The position numbers and the translations under genes are program-made. The notes below the pieces were generated by a model that made no database searches, had not been told where the DNA came from, and worked only from the letters and a program-made list of their open reading frames with translations. Below, piece after piece: positions 24,141-33,562 of a stretch of 64,000 nucleotides of DNA. The DNA comes from Nostoc sp. CHAB 5844 (GTDB taxonomy: Bacteria; Cyanobacteriota; Cyanobacteriia; Cyanobacteriales; Nostocaceae), in NCBI RefSeq assembly GCF_020829595.1, contig NZ_JAIVFW010000009.1, forward strand, positions 100,409 through 164,408. The letters are read 5' to 3'. The number at the start of each line of letters is the position of its first letter. Position 1 is the stretch's first letter.

Positions 24141-24743
24141 CTAGAAAAATCGGGCCACTTGGCAGATAAACCCTGGTAATAGTGGCGATGTGAGTTCATC
24201 AGCTGCGAGAAATGTTCCTACTAACCTGAGAAACCCTGCGTCTCGACGATAGACTTCAATCTGCTGGAGTCGCCAGTTGACAATCCAATACTCCAAAACA
24301 CCCTTAAGGGAATACAAGCGTAGTTTCAATTCTCGATCACGACGCTCATTTTGGCTACCCAAAGATAACACTTCTACCACTAAATCAGGTGCAGCAATAA
24401 AATGTCCAGATTCGTCAACAATTGCATTCAGACGTTCTTTTTTTACCCATACGACATCAGGAATTACATCATCCACATCAGAAAAAACTACGCCTGGATT
24501 GACAATCGGTTCTCCAGCATCAGTCTCTTCCGACCAATTGAGTAAGCGTGAATGAATCTTGCCAATGGTGCGTTGATGTCCCAGGTGTGGAGCGCGAGTC
24601 ACAAACAGTTCTCCATTCACAATTTCGTAACGTTTCCATTCGCTCTCAGGAAATAATTGCAAATCTGCACTCGTCCAACGGACTTGATTTGAGTTGGTCT
24701 GAAAACTGGTTTGAGTCATTGGCGTATCTGCTACCACAGCCAT
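24141..24743 (-). CDS. Uma2 family (DUF820) PD-(D/E)XK nuclease-like protein
   Basis: This 200-residue protein shows the Uma2 pattern: a start region with RYEIVNGELFVTRAPHLGHQ, the active-site Asp in DDVIPDVVWVKKERL and the Glu with downstream residues in APDLVVEVLSLGSQ. It ends with a strand-rich region (WRLQQIEVYRRD). The fold is that of restriction-type nucleases, and the family is greatly expanded in cyanobacteria without a proven role. The ATG at 24743 is chosen; a GTG at 24767 would add eight residues. A region of repeats lies just upstream. Confidence 0.8.
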   Translation of the reverse strand: MAVVADTPMTQTSFQTNSNQVRWTSADLQLFPESEWKRYEIVNGELFVTRAPHLGHQRTIGKIHSRLLNWSEETDAGEPIVNPGVVFSDVDDVIPDVVWVKKERLNAIVDESGHFIAAPDLVVEVLSLGSQNERRDRELKLRLYSLKGVLEYWIVNWRLQQIEVYRRDAGFLRLVGTFLAADELTSPLLPGFICQVARFF

Positions 24744-24857
24744 CTTCTTATTATAAGGCTTTCGCACTCTTGGTTAAGCCCTCCCCCACATGGGCAGTCT
24801 TTCAACTCAGCACTTTTTATCAAAATAGAATATGTGCGAGTAGTTGATCCTTAAAGC

Positions 24858-24892
24858 AACTGCCGCGCATGGTTTCGGTGACAGTCGCGCGA
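24858..24892 (+). repeat. Dispersed 35-nt repeat, copy 1
   Basis: This sequence, with GCATGGTTTCGGTGACAGTC at its centre, occurs again at 29256-29290 with one mismatch in 35 bases. Both copies are between genes. Confidence 0.8.
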
Positions 24893-24937
24893 CTGGCGTT
24901 CAATAGTCAAGAGTCCAAAAAACGCTGATTTTTGAAC

Positions 24938-24976
24938 GCCACTGAGGGAGCCGGGAAACCCGTCCAACGCAGTCGC
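24938..24976 (-). repeat. Hairpin element, intergenic 39-nt copy
   Basis: Read on the minus strand, it has GCGACTGCGTTGGACGGGTT followed by TCCCGG and ends in AGTGGC. It matches the 41-nt core found in smc and the osmoprotectant-binding protein gene in its left arm and centre and differs in its right arm. Confidence 0.75.
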
Positions 24977-25104
24977 TTCCCTTGACCACTTGCCCTGAGC
25001 ATAGCCGAAGGGTTGACTCTTGACTCTTATACCAGGAGATAGGTGTGCCAGTTGCGTAAGTCCTGTAATTGATTTTGGATTCTGAATTCTGAATTCTGAC
25101 TTCT

Positions 25105-26940
25105 TCAATGTGGTGTTTCTGCTGTGGAATTTACTTGTTGTGGTGGAAGGTGTTCTAGGGGAATCAATGTTTCCATGACCGATTTAACAATTGGTGCGGC
25201 AACAGTAGAACCATAGGCGTTTTCGCCCTTTGGCTCATCGACAATTGCCAAAACCACATAGCGGGGAGCTTCTACAGGCAAAACTGCTACAAAGCTGGTG
25301 ATTCTGGCACCAGGGATATAACCACCGTTGGGACTAGCTTTTTGAGCTGTACCTGTTTTCCCGCCAATGCGATATCCGGCAATTCTTGAAGGTTTACCAG
25401 TACCTTCAGAAACAACGGTTTCCATCATTTCCACAACTTGTTGGGTGATTTTGGCAGAAAAAATTTGACGTGGTGCAGGGAGTGTTGGTGAATAATGCAT
25501 TTTCCCACTGCTATCAACCAATCCCCGAACTACATGGGGTGTCACTAATTTTCCACCATTAGCTAAAGCGCCATGCAGTTGTGCTAGTTGTAATGGAGTC
25601 AGAGAAAAACCTTGTCCAAAAGATGCAGTGGCTGGTTCAATGGGCGAGGAAATAAACTGTTGTTGACCTTTCAGCCGACCGCTAACTCCGAAGGGTAAAT
25701 CTGTTTCTAACGGTTGTCCTAAACCCAGACGTTCTAACCAAGTATAGTAGACTGAGGGGCGCATTTTTTGGATGATTTGTACCATCCCGATGTTGCTGGA
25801 ATTTTGGAGGATTTGAGCAATATTAATTCGCCCATAACCATTGTGTTGAGCATTTTTAATTACACGGTCAGCAACATTAATATAACCAGGATCATTAAAA
25901 GTATCATTTGGTTGAATGACACCATTTTCTAATGCGATCGCCACATTTAATGGTTTAAAAGTTGAGCCAGGTTCATAAAGGTCAGCCACTGTCCAGTTTT
26001 TGAATAAATCAATCTTCGCTTTGCCGTATTCATTCGGGTTATATGTCGGCTGAGACACTAGCGCTAGTAAAGAACCATCCAACGCATCCATCACAATCAC
26101 AGCTCCTCGTTTAGCGCGAAACTTTTCTACCTGTGCTTTCAGCGCCAAGCGAGCAGCTCGTTGTAGACGGGTATCAATAGTTAGTTGTAGTTGCAAGTCA
26201 TCAGCATGGAGAAAACCTTCAGGAGCATGATCTGGTCTTAATTCACCGTTACCAGACTGCATCAGCCGCACCTTCTGCACAGAACGTTCTAGCAATTTCT
26301 CTTGACTATATTCCACACCCGCTTGACCGCGACGATCAAGATCGACATAACCCACCACATCGGATGCTACATCTGCTTGTGGATATAAACGGGAGTATTT
26401 GGGAGTTAATTCTAAGCCATTTAAGCGCAGTGCAATCACGCGATCGGCAATTTCTTCGGGTAACGCCGGCATAACTATAATCCCACTATTGCGGCTTTGA
26501 AAAGTTTTGACTAAATCAGCCGCATCTTTGCCGATGATGGGTGCTAACTTTTGGGCTATTTCTTCATTAGACTTATCAAACAGCTTAGGATGGGCATAAA
26601 CAGTATATACAGGACGGTCAACCGCCAAAACATTGGTATTGCGATCAATTACTAAACGACGAGGCACAAAAGGTCGCAGACTCACCATTTGCTGGTTGCG
26701 TGCCTTCTGCGTTAGTTTTTTTCCTTGCAGAATTTGTAAGTTATATAAGTTAAAGGCTAATCCTAATCCTGCGGCTATTAAAATAGCCCATACTGTCAAA
26801 AGTCGGACTTTGCTGCTTTGTATGGGTTCTTGAGTATTAGGGGTGAGTTTCCCCATCAACCTTTGTCGGGATTTCTGCCGCTTTGTAACTTCTTGATTGC
26901 GAGAATTTCTAAATTTTAATCTACTTGATGACTTCTGCAT
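25105..26940 (-). CDS. ftsI: Division-specific peptidoglycan transpeptidase (PBP2x/FtsI type)
   Basis: This 611-residue class B penicillin-binding protein has a basic N-terminus, one membrane anchor (LLTVWAILIAAGLGLAFNL), a dimerisation domain with the stretch RRGQAGVEYSQEKLL, and a transpeptidase domain. The catalytic motifs are intact: the SxxK serine at about 326 in EPGSTFKPLNV, SSN in LQNSSNIGMVQ and KTGT near 526 in IGGKTGTAQK. It cross-links septal peptidoglycan in the divisome. The gene upstream on the same strand encodes an FtsL-like single-span protein. The enzyme is the target of beta-lactams. Confidence 0.93.
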   Translation of the reverse strand: MQKSSSRLKFRNSRNQEVTKRQKSRQRLMGKLTPNTQEPIQSSKVRLLTVWAILIAAGLGLAFNLYNLQILQGKKLTQKARNQQMVSLRPFVPRRLVIDRNTNVLAVDRPVYTVYAHPKLFDKSNEEIAQKLAPIIGKDAADLVKTFQSRNSGIIVMPALPEEIADRVIALRLNGLELTPKYSRLYPQADVASDVVGYVDLDRRGQAGVEYSQEKLLERSVQKVRLMQSGNGELRPDHAPEGFLHADDLQLQLTIDTRLQRAARLALKAQVEKFRAKRGAVIVMDALDGSLLALVSQPTYNPNEYGKAKIDLFKNWTVADLYEPGSTFKPLNVAIALENGVIQPNDTFNDPGYINVADRVIKNAQHNGYGRINIAQILQNSSNIGMVQIIQKMRPSVYYTWLERLGLGQPLETDLPFGVSGRLKGQQQFISSPIEPATASFGQGFSLTPLQLAQLHGALANGGKLVTPHVVRGLVDSSGKMHYSPTLPAPRQIFSAKITQQVVEMMETVVSEGTGKPSRIAGYRIGGKTGTAQKASPNGGYIPGARITSFVAVLPVEAPRYVVLAIVDEPKGENAYGSTVAAPIVKSVMETLIPLEHLPPQQVNSTAETPH

Positions 26941-26999
26941 CGGCTTCGTCCTTTGTTATTTGTCATTTGTTTTTGAGAAATGACTCATGACTATTGCCT

Positions 27000-27668
27000 T
27001 TAATATCCCAATGGCGAGGAAGTTGGCTGTTGCATTGGAGAATTAGATATTGTCTTAGACGGCAAAGAATTGGCAGTATCAGGTGCTGAAGGTAAGAAAA
27101 TCGTTTTGTCTGGCGTAGGTGATACTAATCCTGCACTTGGTTGTTCTGCTTCTTCAGCCATTTTGTTTTTCAACATGGCGTTGGTTGTAGTTAATTGTCG
27201 CTCATTGCGTTGCAGATTTTGCAAGCGCCGGAACTCCTGACTCCACAGTTCTTGAGAATAAACTGTCCCACCATAAACGACAAGAGCTACTGCAACTAAT
27301 AAAAATGTCACAACAGATGAGTAGCGATGAACAGTGTACAACTGCAGCAACCAATTCGGTAAAACTTCAGCAGTCGGCACAATAGGCAAATTGAAAGAGC
27401 CAGACTGAGCCTTATGGGATTGGTTTTTACTCTGAGAAACTTTTGCGTGAGTTAATTCTTGTACCCCGTTGGTAGCAGAAACCGATAAACTTTTTGCTGA
27501 ACGCCGTTGACGCTTACGTGATATTACTGGAGATTGATCTGGAGGTCTGGATACACTACTCATGGTTGACCCTTGACCTGCGGAACGCGGCCTTGGCGCA
27601 GTTGGTTTGGAATTGCGCCAGAACCAGGTATTAGGTGCAGACACAGCTGATTTACGAACAGCAGCCAT
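27000..27668 (-). CDS. FtsL-like single-span divisome protein
   Basis: This 222-residue protein has a long basic, disordered N-terminus (PPDQSPVISRKRQRRSAK), one membrane segment (YSSVVTFLLVAVALVVYGG) near 117-135, a short coiled coil after it (ELWSQEFRRLQNLQRNERQ) and a Pro/Ser-rich tail. This bitopic layout and the position 60 bases upstream of ftsI match FtsL, which recruits and activates FtsI with FtsB and FtsQ. Sequence similarity to FtsL of other phyla is low, as is usual, so the name rests on topology and location. Confidence 0.6.
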   Translation of the reverse strand: MAAVRKSAVSAPNTWFWRNSKPTAPRPRSAGQGSTMSSVSRPPDQSPVISRKRQRRSAKSLSVSATNGVQELTHAKVSQSKNQSHKAQSGSFNLPIVPTAEVLPNWLLQLYTVHRYSSVVTFLLVAVALVVYGGTVYSQELWSQEFRRLQNLQRNERQLTTTNAMLKNKMAEEAEQPSAGLVSPTPDKTIFLPSAPDTANSLPSKTISNSPMQQPTSSPLGY

Positions 27669-28214
27669 AAATTTTCTGATATAGGAAATACTGTATTTTA
27701 GTCTGTTTATTTAATTTTGCTCAGGTTAAAATAGATTTTTTTGTGGTTTGAATGAGTATAGCTCTAACTGTAGACCATGTGAGATGTTTTTTATGTATAA
27801 CAATCCGTTGAGGAGTTGCACACCTAACTTTCCCCAGTCTTCACAAGTACTTGAGCAATCAAATATGATTTCTCTAGCTAGACCAATGTTTGCTTCCCTT
27901 GAGTATTGCAATAGTTACAATTAGGGGTTAGCCATTGGATAACTTGACATTTTAAGTAGTGCATCTCAATATGGCAATACAAGACAAAAACAAGCAACCC
28001 TTGGCGATCGCCTGAGCATCTTTGGCATGGTAAGTTAATCTCTCAATTAAAGAACTTCATCAGTCTACGGCATAATAGCTTAACCACTAATAATCAGTCC
28101 TAAGTAGTGTTTTTAAATAACTATTAGACAGGTATTTCAAAAATTAGCAATAAATAGGTTATCGTATTCAAAAGGCACAAACTTTTGATTGCCACAATTG
28201 GTGAAAGAGGAGTT
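27669..28214. other. 546-base gap without a clear gene
   Basis: The region separates divergent genes and should hold both promoters. A 61-codon minus-strand frame at 27726-27911 has no supporting features. One HIP1-like site (GCGATCGC) lies near 28005. Confidence 0.45.
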
Positions 28215-28418
28215 ATGAAAACAAAAATCTTTGGTTTAGCTGTAATGTTAAGTTTGGCGGCAGTTTTAGGAGCATGTGAAGGTGGTGGTAATACACCTAG
28301 TGCTACAACTTCACCAGCCGCCACAGGTGAACCCTCAGATACTGGGTCTACACCCACTACTACCACTACACCCACTGCTACTACTTCTCCCACTGCAAGT
28401 CCCACTACAAGACCTTAG
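28215..28418 (+). CDS. Small threonine-rich lipoprotein
   Basis: This 67-residue precursor has a lipoprotein signal ending in AAVLGAC, with the lipidated Cys near residue 21. A short Gly patch (EGGGNTP) follows, and then a low-complexity tail of Thr, Pro, Ser and Ala (TPTTTTTPTATTSPTAS). GAGG lies seven bases before the ATG at 28215, which decides the start. The mature part is a disordered surface or periplasmic tail of about 45 residues. Its role is unknown. Similar short Thr/Pro-rich lipoproteins are common in cyanobacteria. Confidence 0.65.
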   Translation: MKTKIFGLAVMLSLAAVLGACEGGGNTPSATTSPAATGEPSDTGSTPTTTTTPTATTSPTASPTTRP

Positions 28419-28872
28419 TTTTTTGTCTTAGATGCAGTTTTAAGGCAACGACTTGGTATGCTGTTCAATACAATTGCTTGAGTTAATGAATACCAAGAAA
28501 GAATCTTAGTGTTTCTAAGAGAGTGGATACCAAACTCAAGCACACTTCAGACATCTGTTAAGGTAAAACAGTAGTTATTGGACACTGGTAATGTTGGTTA
28601 ACACCACACCAAGTGTCCATTTAAATTTTTAGCCTGAGGTTGTTACCCTAAATTAAGACAATTAAGTTTATGGTTCATCCTGCACTGTTAGATAAACCTT
28701 AAAAGCTTGATTTGCTAGTTACTCTGAGAAGAAATTTAATAAATTATTACGACTAGTATTCAATGGAACTGTTAAGTCAAAGACTAAAATGAAAAGAAAT
28801 CAAAATTAGATGGCAAGATTTAATTAGTATTTCTTTTAATTAGCTGCTGAATCTTGACTTTAGGGTGATGAG
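28419..28872. other. 454-base gap with a terminator-like hairpin
   Basis: No gene is seen. A hairpin with a perfect 8-bp stem (28579-28586 with 28612-28619) is described separately. Confidence 0.45.
28579..28630 (+). terminator. Possible terminator after the small lipoprotein gene
   Basis: TGGACACT pairs with AGTGTCCA, with partial pairing inside, and is followed by TTTAAATTTTT. It lies 160 bases after the lipoprotein stop codon, so a long 3' untranslated region or a small RNA would end here. Confidence 0.4.
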
Positions 28873-29208
28873 ATGGGGAAAGTAAAATCTACCAAGCGAA
28901 TCAGATTTGGGATTTTGAGTATTACCTCTACTATTGGCGTATGGTTAATCAGCCATTGGGGATCAGCAGTTGTGATAGCCTTACCACCGCCAGAAGATAT
29001 ACCAGAAGAGATATTACGAACAGAAATAATTATAGATGCGCGATCGCCCATTGATGGCAAACCAGTCAGCGCTGCCAAGTACGCAGAGCTACAAGCACAA
29101 CTCCAAAAAGTTCCACCACCAAAATTAAACGCCAAACTGCGGCAAACAGTTTTTCTGCTGCGTATACGTAAAGCCTTGCTTCAATTGTTTCCATTCCTCG
29201 ATTTGTAG
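28873..29208 (+). CDS. Conserved cyanobacterial protein with N-terminal membrane segment
   Basis: This 111-residue protein has a basic start (MGKVKSTKRIRFG), one hydrophobic segment (ILSITSTIGVWLISHWGSA) that is a signal or anchor, then a Pro-rich acidic stretch LPPPEDIPEEILRTEII and an Asp-Gly-Lys-Pro motif (ARSPIDGKPVSAAKYAELQ). The last part is basic and helical (RIRKALLQLFPF). The wording looks like a conserved cyanobacterial family of unknown function. It lies upstream of glgB on the same strand, but the repeat-filled gap between them argues against a single transcript. Confidence 0.6.
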   Translation: MGKVKSTKRIRFGILSITSTIGVWLISHWGSAVVIALPPPEDIPEEILRTEIIIDARSPIDGKPVSAAKYAELQAQLQKVPPPKLNAKLRQTVFLLRIRKALLQLFPFLDL

Positions 29209-29222
29209 TCAATAGTCATTGA

Positions 29223-29290
29223 GAGCCAGCGCCGTGGTGTTAGCGACACAGAAGGAACTGCCGTGCATGGTTTCGGTGACAGTCGCGCGA
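29223..29290 (+). repeat. Repeat patch upstream of glgB
   Basis: Two repeats lie side by side. GAGCCAGCGCCGTGG at 29223-29237 is identical to a stretch coding inside the histidine kinase gene (45790-45804, other strand). At 29256-29290 is the second copy of the 35-nt repeat found at 24858-24892. Confidence 0.75.
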
Positions 29291-29471
29291 GTGTCGGCGG
29301 CGATGCCAATTTGTAACAACTGGTGTTCATTTGTGATTGGTTCTTGTCCTCATCTCCCTTCCATCTGATGTACTATAACGGTGGCGATAAATTGCAAATA
29401 AATGTAAAGAATATATATAGATATTACAAAAGTCGGTTTAGTTAATCACTTTATTCAACATAGGTAGCTTC

Positions 29472-31766
29472 ATGTCCATAGCCACGATCGCTCAGGAACA
29501 GGTTGACCGCATAGTTTGGAATCAGCATCACGATCCGTTTGAAATACTCGGCTCTCATGCCATAGAACAAAATGGTAAAAATGTGTGGGCTGTACGCGCC
29601 TACCTACCAAATGCCAGTGCAGCCTGGGTCATCGTTCCCGAAGAACGCAAAGAGTACCCCATGCAAGCCATACATCATCCCCATTTCTTTGAATGTACGA
29701 TTGAAACCCCAGAACTCGCCAACTACCAGTTACGGATTCAAGAAGGGGAACATGAGCGAGTCACTTATGACCCCTACGCTTTCCGTTCTCCTCGCCTGAC
29801 AGAATTTGATTTGCATTTGTTTGCCGAAGGCAACCATCATCGAATTTACGAAAAACTAGGAGCGCACCCCACCGAAATCGACGGTGTAAAGGGGGTTTAT
29901 TTTGCTGTTTGGGCTCCCAATGCCCGTAACGTTTCTTTACTAGGAGATTTCAACCTTTGGGACGGACGCAAACATCAGATGCGTAAAGGCCCCACAGGTG
30001 TTTGGGAATTATTCATTCCCGAATTAGGCGTAGGGGAACATTACAAATATGAAATTAAAAATTTTGAAGGACACATTTACGAAAAATCTGATCCCTTCGC
30101 TTTTCAGCAAGAACCCCGCCCAAAAACAGCATCCATCGTTACTGATTTAAATTCCTATCAATGGAATGACGAAGACTGGATGGAAAAGCGTCGTCACACC
30201 GACCCCCTGACTCAACCTGTCTCTGTCTACGAAGTACATTTAGGTTCTTGGTTACACGCCTCTAGTTCTGAACCTCCTAAATTACCAAATGGTGAAACTG
30301 AGCCTGTAGTTATTGTTTCGGAACTAAAGCCAGGTGCGCGTTTTCTCACTTATCGGGAATTAGCAGACCGACTGATTCCTTACGTCAAAGATTTAGGATA
30401 TACCCATATAGAACTGTTACCCATTGCCGAGCATCCTTTTGATGGGTCTTGGGGTTATCAAGTCACTGGCTATTTTGCTCCCACTTCCCGGTTTGGTAGC
30501 GCCGAAGATTTCATGTATTTTGTTGACCAATGTCACCAAAATAATATCGGTGTAATTGTCGATTGGGTTCCTGGTCACTTTCCCAAAGATGGGCATGGTT
30601 TAGCCTTCTTTGATGGTACTCACTTATACGAACACGCAGATCCCCGCAAAGGTGAACATAAAGAGTGGGGTACTTTGGTATTCAACTACAACCGCAACGA
30701 AGTTAGGAATTTCTTAGTAGCAAATGCCCTATTTTGGTTCGACAGATATCACATAGATGGCTTTCGTGTGGATGCTGTAGCTTCGATGCTGTATCTTGAC
30801 TATTGCCGTAAAGAAGGTGAATGGGTAACTAACCAATACGGTGGGAGAGAAAACTTAGAAGCTGCGGATTTCTTACGTCAAGTAAATCACCTGATTTTTA
30901 GTTATTTTCCAGGCGTTCTGACTATTGCGGAAGAATCTACTGCTTGGCCGATGGTTTCTTGGCCAACCTACACAGGCGGTTTGGGCTTTAACTTGAAGTG
31001 GAACATGGGTTGGATGCACGATATGCTGGATTACTTCAGCATGGATCCTTGGTTCCGCCAGTTCCACCAAAATAATATCACCTTTAGTATCTGGTACAAC
31101 CACAGCGAAAATTTCATGCTGGCGTTGTCTCACGATGAAGTTGTGCATGGTAAGAGCAACATCATCGGTAAAATGCCTGGTGATAGATGGCAGAAGCTGG
31201 CAAATGTGCGTTGTTTATTTACCTATATGTTTGCTCACCCAGGCAAGAAAACCATGTTTATGAGCATGGAATTTGGGCAGTGGAGTGAGTGGAATGTTTG
31301 GGCTGATTTGGAGTGGCAATTGTTACAGCATGAGCCACACCAACAATTGAAGAAGTTCTTCCAAGAACTCAACCAACTGTACCGTTCTGAACCATCTTTA
31401 TATACTTTAGATTTTGCCAGAGAAGGTTTCGAGTGGATTGATTGTAGCGACAACCGTCACAGTGTTGTTTCATTCATTCGCCGTGACAAAGATTCTGACA
31501 ATTTTGTGGTGGTGATTTGTAACTTTACTCCCCAACCTCATTCTCACTATCGCATCGGTGTGCCAGAAAAAGGATTTTATACCGAGTTGTTTAATAGTGA
31601 TGCTCGTCAGTATGGCGGTAGCAATATGGGCAACTTAGGCGGTAAGTGGACAGATGATTGGTCAATGCACAATCGTTCTTATTCTTTGGATTTATGTCTA
31701 CCGCCTTTGGGTGTGTTGATGTTCAAGTTGGATAAAGAAAAGACAGCTGAAGCTTTAGGTTCTTAA
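29472..31766 (+). CDS. glgB: 1,4-alpha-glucan branching enzyme
   Basis: This 764-residue enzyme cuts alpha-1,4 glucan chains and rejoins them as alpha-1,6 branches in glycogen synthesis. It has two N-terminal beta-sandwich modules (the second, a CBM48, with [19 protein letters not shown]) and a GH13 catalytic barrel. Asp434 in [11 protein letters not shown] is the nucleophile, Glu487 in [10 protein letters not shown] is the acid/base, and a third carboxylate lies in [10 protein letters not shown]. The all-beta C-terminal domain ends in [10 protein letters not shown]. The extended N-terminal module is normal for GlgB of cyanobacteria. It stands alone. Confidence 0.96.
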   Translation: MSIATIAQEQVDRIVWNQHHDPFEILGSHAIEQNGKNVWAVRAYLPNASAAWVIVPEERKEYPMQAIHHPHFFECTIETPELANYQLRIQEGEHERVTYDPYAFRSPRLTEFDLHLFAEGNHHRIYEKLGAHPTEIDGVKGVYFAVWAPNARNVSLLGDFNLWDGRKHQMRKGPTGVWELFIPELGVGEHYKYEIKNFEGHIYEKSDPFAFQQEPRPKTASIVTDLNSYQWNDEDWMEKRRHTDPLTQPVSVYEVHLGSWLHASSSEPPKLPNGETEPVVIVSELKPGARFLTYRELADRLIPYVKDLGYTHIELLPIAEHPFDGSWGYQVTGYFAPTSRFGSAEDFMYFVDQCHQNNIGVIVDWVPGHFPKDGHGLAFFDGTHLYEHADPRKGEHKEWGTLVFNYNRNEVRNFLVANALFWFDRYHIDGFRVDAVASMLYLDYCRKEGEWVTNQYGGRENLEAADFLRQVNHLIFSYFPGVLTIAEESTAWPMVSWPTYTGGLGFNLKWNMGWMHDMLDYFSMDPWFRQFHQNNITFSIWYNHSENFMLALSHDEVVHGKSNIIGKMPGDRWQKLANVRCLFTYMFAHPGKKTMFMSMEFGQWSEWNVWADLEWQLLQHEPHQQLKKFFQELNQLYRSEPSLYTLDFAREGFEWIDCSDNRHSVVSFIRRDKDSDNFVVVICNFTPQPHSHYRIGVPEKGFYTELFNSDARQYGGSNMGNLGGKWTDDWSMHNRSYSLDLCLPPLGVLMFKLDKEKTAEALGS

Positions 31767-31774
31767 TCGTGAGA

Positions 31775-31797
31775 GTGGGTACAGTCCCACCCTTTTA
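31775..31797 (+). terminator. Weak terminator after glgB
   Basis: GTGGG pairs with CCCAC around six bases, followed by CCTTTTATG. The stem is short, so this is a weak call. Confidence 0.35.
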
Positions 31798-31910
31798 TGA
31801 GATTTAGAGAATGCGATCGCAACATCGCCAGTGCGATCGCATTAAATTGGTAATTATTCAAACTGAAGCTTAATAATAGTTTTAGAGCTAATTATTCAAG
31901 AGGTCTGATT

Positions 31911-32516
31911 GTGGTCTTTGCTCAAACCGATCCTTCAGCAGATATAATAACTCGCCTCACATTGGACGAGTATCGGGCGATGGAAGAAACAAGCCTAGAA
32001 CGCCATGAATACCGTAACGGAGAGATTATTACTATGTCAGGGGGTTCAGAAGCCCACAGTGCGATCGCCAGCAACTTATTAATTTATTTAGGGTTTTTGC
32101 TGAGAGAAACTGATTTTCGTTTGTATAATAGCGACTTGCGAGTTTGGATTCCTGAATATCAGTGTGGTACTTATACTGATTTAATGGTTGTTAATGGCGA
32201 ACCAGAATTCAATGGCGACCGCAATGATGAAATTCTCAATCCTTTACTAATTGTCGAGGTTTTATCGCCCTCTACCGAAGCTTATGATCGAGGCGAAAAG
32301 TTTAGAAAATATCGCTCTGTTGCCAGCTTTTGTGAATATCTGCTTGTTAGCCAAACTGAACCCTATATTGAGCAATATCACAACCTTGAGCGTAACAGCA
32401 ATGATCGCTGGTTATGGCAAGTTCACTCTCACCTTGAGCGAGGGATTTTTCTGCACAGTGTAAACGTAGAAATTCCCTTGACTGAAATCTATCCTCGCAT
32501 TAACTTTTCAAGATGA
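31911..32516 (+). CDS. Uma2 family (DUF820) nuclease-like protein
   Basis: This 201-residue protein has the typical Uma2 order: LTLDEYRAMEETSLERHEYRNGEI, then SEAHSAIASNLLIYLG, the acidic motif YTDLMVVNGEPEF and LLIVEVLSPSTEAYDRGEKF. The Ile-Val-Glu-Val-Leu-Ser motif carries the predicted active-site Glu of the PD-(D/E)XK fold. The start is GTG at 31911, with AAGAGG upstream. The protein should be cytosolic. It is one of three Uma2 genes in the window and has no obvious partner. Confidence 0.82.
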   Translation: MVFAQTDPSADIITRLTLDEYRAMEETSLERHEYRNGEIITMSGGSEAHSAIASNLLIYLGFLLRETDFRLYNSDLRVWIPEYQCGTYTDLMVVNGEPEFNGDRNDEILNPLLIVEVLSPSTEAYDRGEKFRKYRSVASFCEYLLVSQTEPYIEQYHNLERNSNDRWLWQVHSHLERGIFLHSVNVEIPLTEIYPRINFSR

Positions 32517-32696
32517 CAGAACAAGGTAGAACATAGCCTAAGCGCCTCTTTCCCCCTTGAAGATGTACTTTACTCAACCACAAAACGCAGTATTTTAGCT
32601 GTTTGTGTCTAACGCACTCGACAACATTAGGCAGTCATTACGGTAATATCAGCAATATCTAACCTAATCTTGTCAGATTTCAGTCAAGGAGGTTTT

Positions 32697-33161
32697 ATGC
32701 AAAGAATTAACTCTAATTTGAGTTTAAAACAGCTATATGAAATTGATGAACATCTCTGGTTAGAAGAAACAATCAAGCTATTGAAATCTAACCATTTAGA
32801 AGAATTAGATATAGAAAATTTAATTGAGGAATTAGAAAGTTTGGGTCGTCGAGACAAAGCTAAGGTAGCTAGTTTACTAGAACAAGTTATTAGACATCTT
32901 TTATTGTTACAATATTGGCCAGAAGAACAGAAATTGAACTCTGGACATTGGAAGGCAGAAGTTAGAGGTTTTAGAAATCAATTAAAACGGCATTTAACAA
33001 CTAACTTATATCAATATTTAGAAAATGAATTGCCCTCTATTTATGCTGATGCTTTAGGATATGTAATTGACAAAACAGAGGGTAAACTAAATAACTATAA
33101 CTTACCTCAATCTTGCACTTATACCTTAGAACAGTTACTAGATATTGATTACCTACCTTAA
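32697..33161 (+). CDS. DUF29 family protein
   Basis: This 154-residue helical protein matches DUF29: LYEIDEHLWLEETIKLLKS, then DIENLIEELESLGRRDKAKV, LLEQVIRHLLLLQYWPEE and a final CTYTLEQLLDIDYLP. DUF29 is very common in cyanobacteria, and its function is unknown. The start at 32697 is set by AAGGAGG five bases before it; an upstream in-frame ATG at 32670 would place that site inside the gene. It converges with the higBA pair, with only 17 bases between the stops. Confidence 0.85.
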   Translation: MQRINSNLSLKQLYEIDEHLWLEETIKLLKSNHLEELDIENLIEELESLGRRDKAKVASLLEQVIRHLLLLQYWPEEQKLNSGHWKAEVRGFRNQLKRHLTTNLYQYLENELPSIYADALGYVIDKTEGKLNNYNLPQSCTYTLEQLLDIDYLP

Positions 33162-33178
33162 TTGTTAAGTTCAGCAAC

Positions 33179-33562
33179 CTACAAGAGCAGCGATCGCACT
33201 TTAAAAGCTTCTTGAGAATTAAGGTGGCGTTTTCCGTTTAATATATCTGAAATTGTTTGTTCTTGCGGAAAAATTTCCAATAAATCTGATATTTTTAGAT
33301 CGTAGTCTTCCATTAATGTTTGTAATAATTTACTATCTGTTAATTCAGGAAATTGTTCATTTTTTTCTTCATATTCATAGACTAACATTCCTAATACTCT
33401 TAAATAATCTCGATCATCTTGATTAAGATTTTTTTTATCTAATATTGAGTTTATTCTTTGTTGAGTTGTGATTAATTCTGCATCATTGGTAATAGGACGG
33501 GGCGCAAATTCTGTGATTAAATTAAGATAATAAGGACTAGGAGGTGTGAAACCAGTCGTCAT
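33179..33562 (-). CDS. higA: HigA-type antitoxin with helix-turn-helix domain
   Basis: This 127-residue protein starts with a toxin-binding region (FAPRPITNDAELITTQQR) and a long charged helix (YEYEEKNEQFPELTDSKL), and ends in an Xre-like helix-turn-helix (SDLLEIFPQEQTISDILNGK, then SQEAFKVRSL). It neutralises HigB and should bind the promoter of the pair. The toxin gene comes first and overlaps it by 26 bases, the toxin-first order that defines hig loci. Because the toxin gene itself overlaps the upstream cysteine desulfurase gene, repression may act on a longer transcript. Confidence 0.85.
   Translation of the reverse strand: MTTGFTPPSPYYLNLITEFAPRPITNDAELITTQQRINSILDKKNLNQDDRDYLRVLGMLVYEYEEKNEQFPELTDSKLLQTLMEDYDLKISDLLEIFPQEQTISDILNGKRHLNSQEAFKVRSLLL

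Larger units (their letters stand above)
24744..25104. other. 361-base patchwork of repeats between Uma2 gene and ftsI
   Basis: This gap holds two repeat families described separately (24858-24892 and 24938-24976), a patch TTGCCCTGAGCATAGCCGAA near 25000 that is a known kind of dispersed repeat in these genomes, TTGACTCTTGACTCTT, and TTCTGAATTCTGAATTCTGA. An 85-codon open frame across it is made of repeat sequence and is not counted as a gene. Confidence 0.6.

Noticed and set aside
24851..25108. An 85-codon minus-strand open frame containing SREATALDGFPGS
   Set aside because: It is made almost wholly of dispersed repeats and simple direct repeats, has no ribosome-binding site and matches no protein. 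The frame similarity to smc comes from the shared repeat.
27726..27911. A 61-codon minus-strand frame upstream of the FtsL-like gene
   Set aside because: No family resemblance, no good ribosome-binding site, and its composition is like that of the gap around it.
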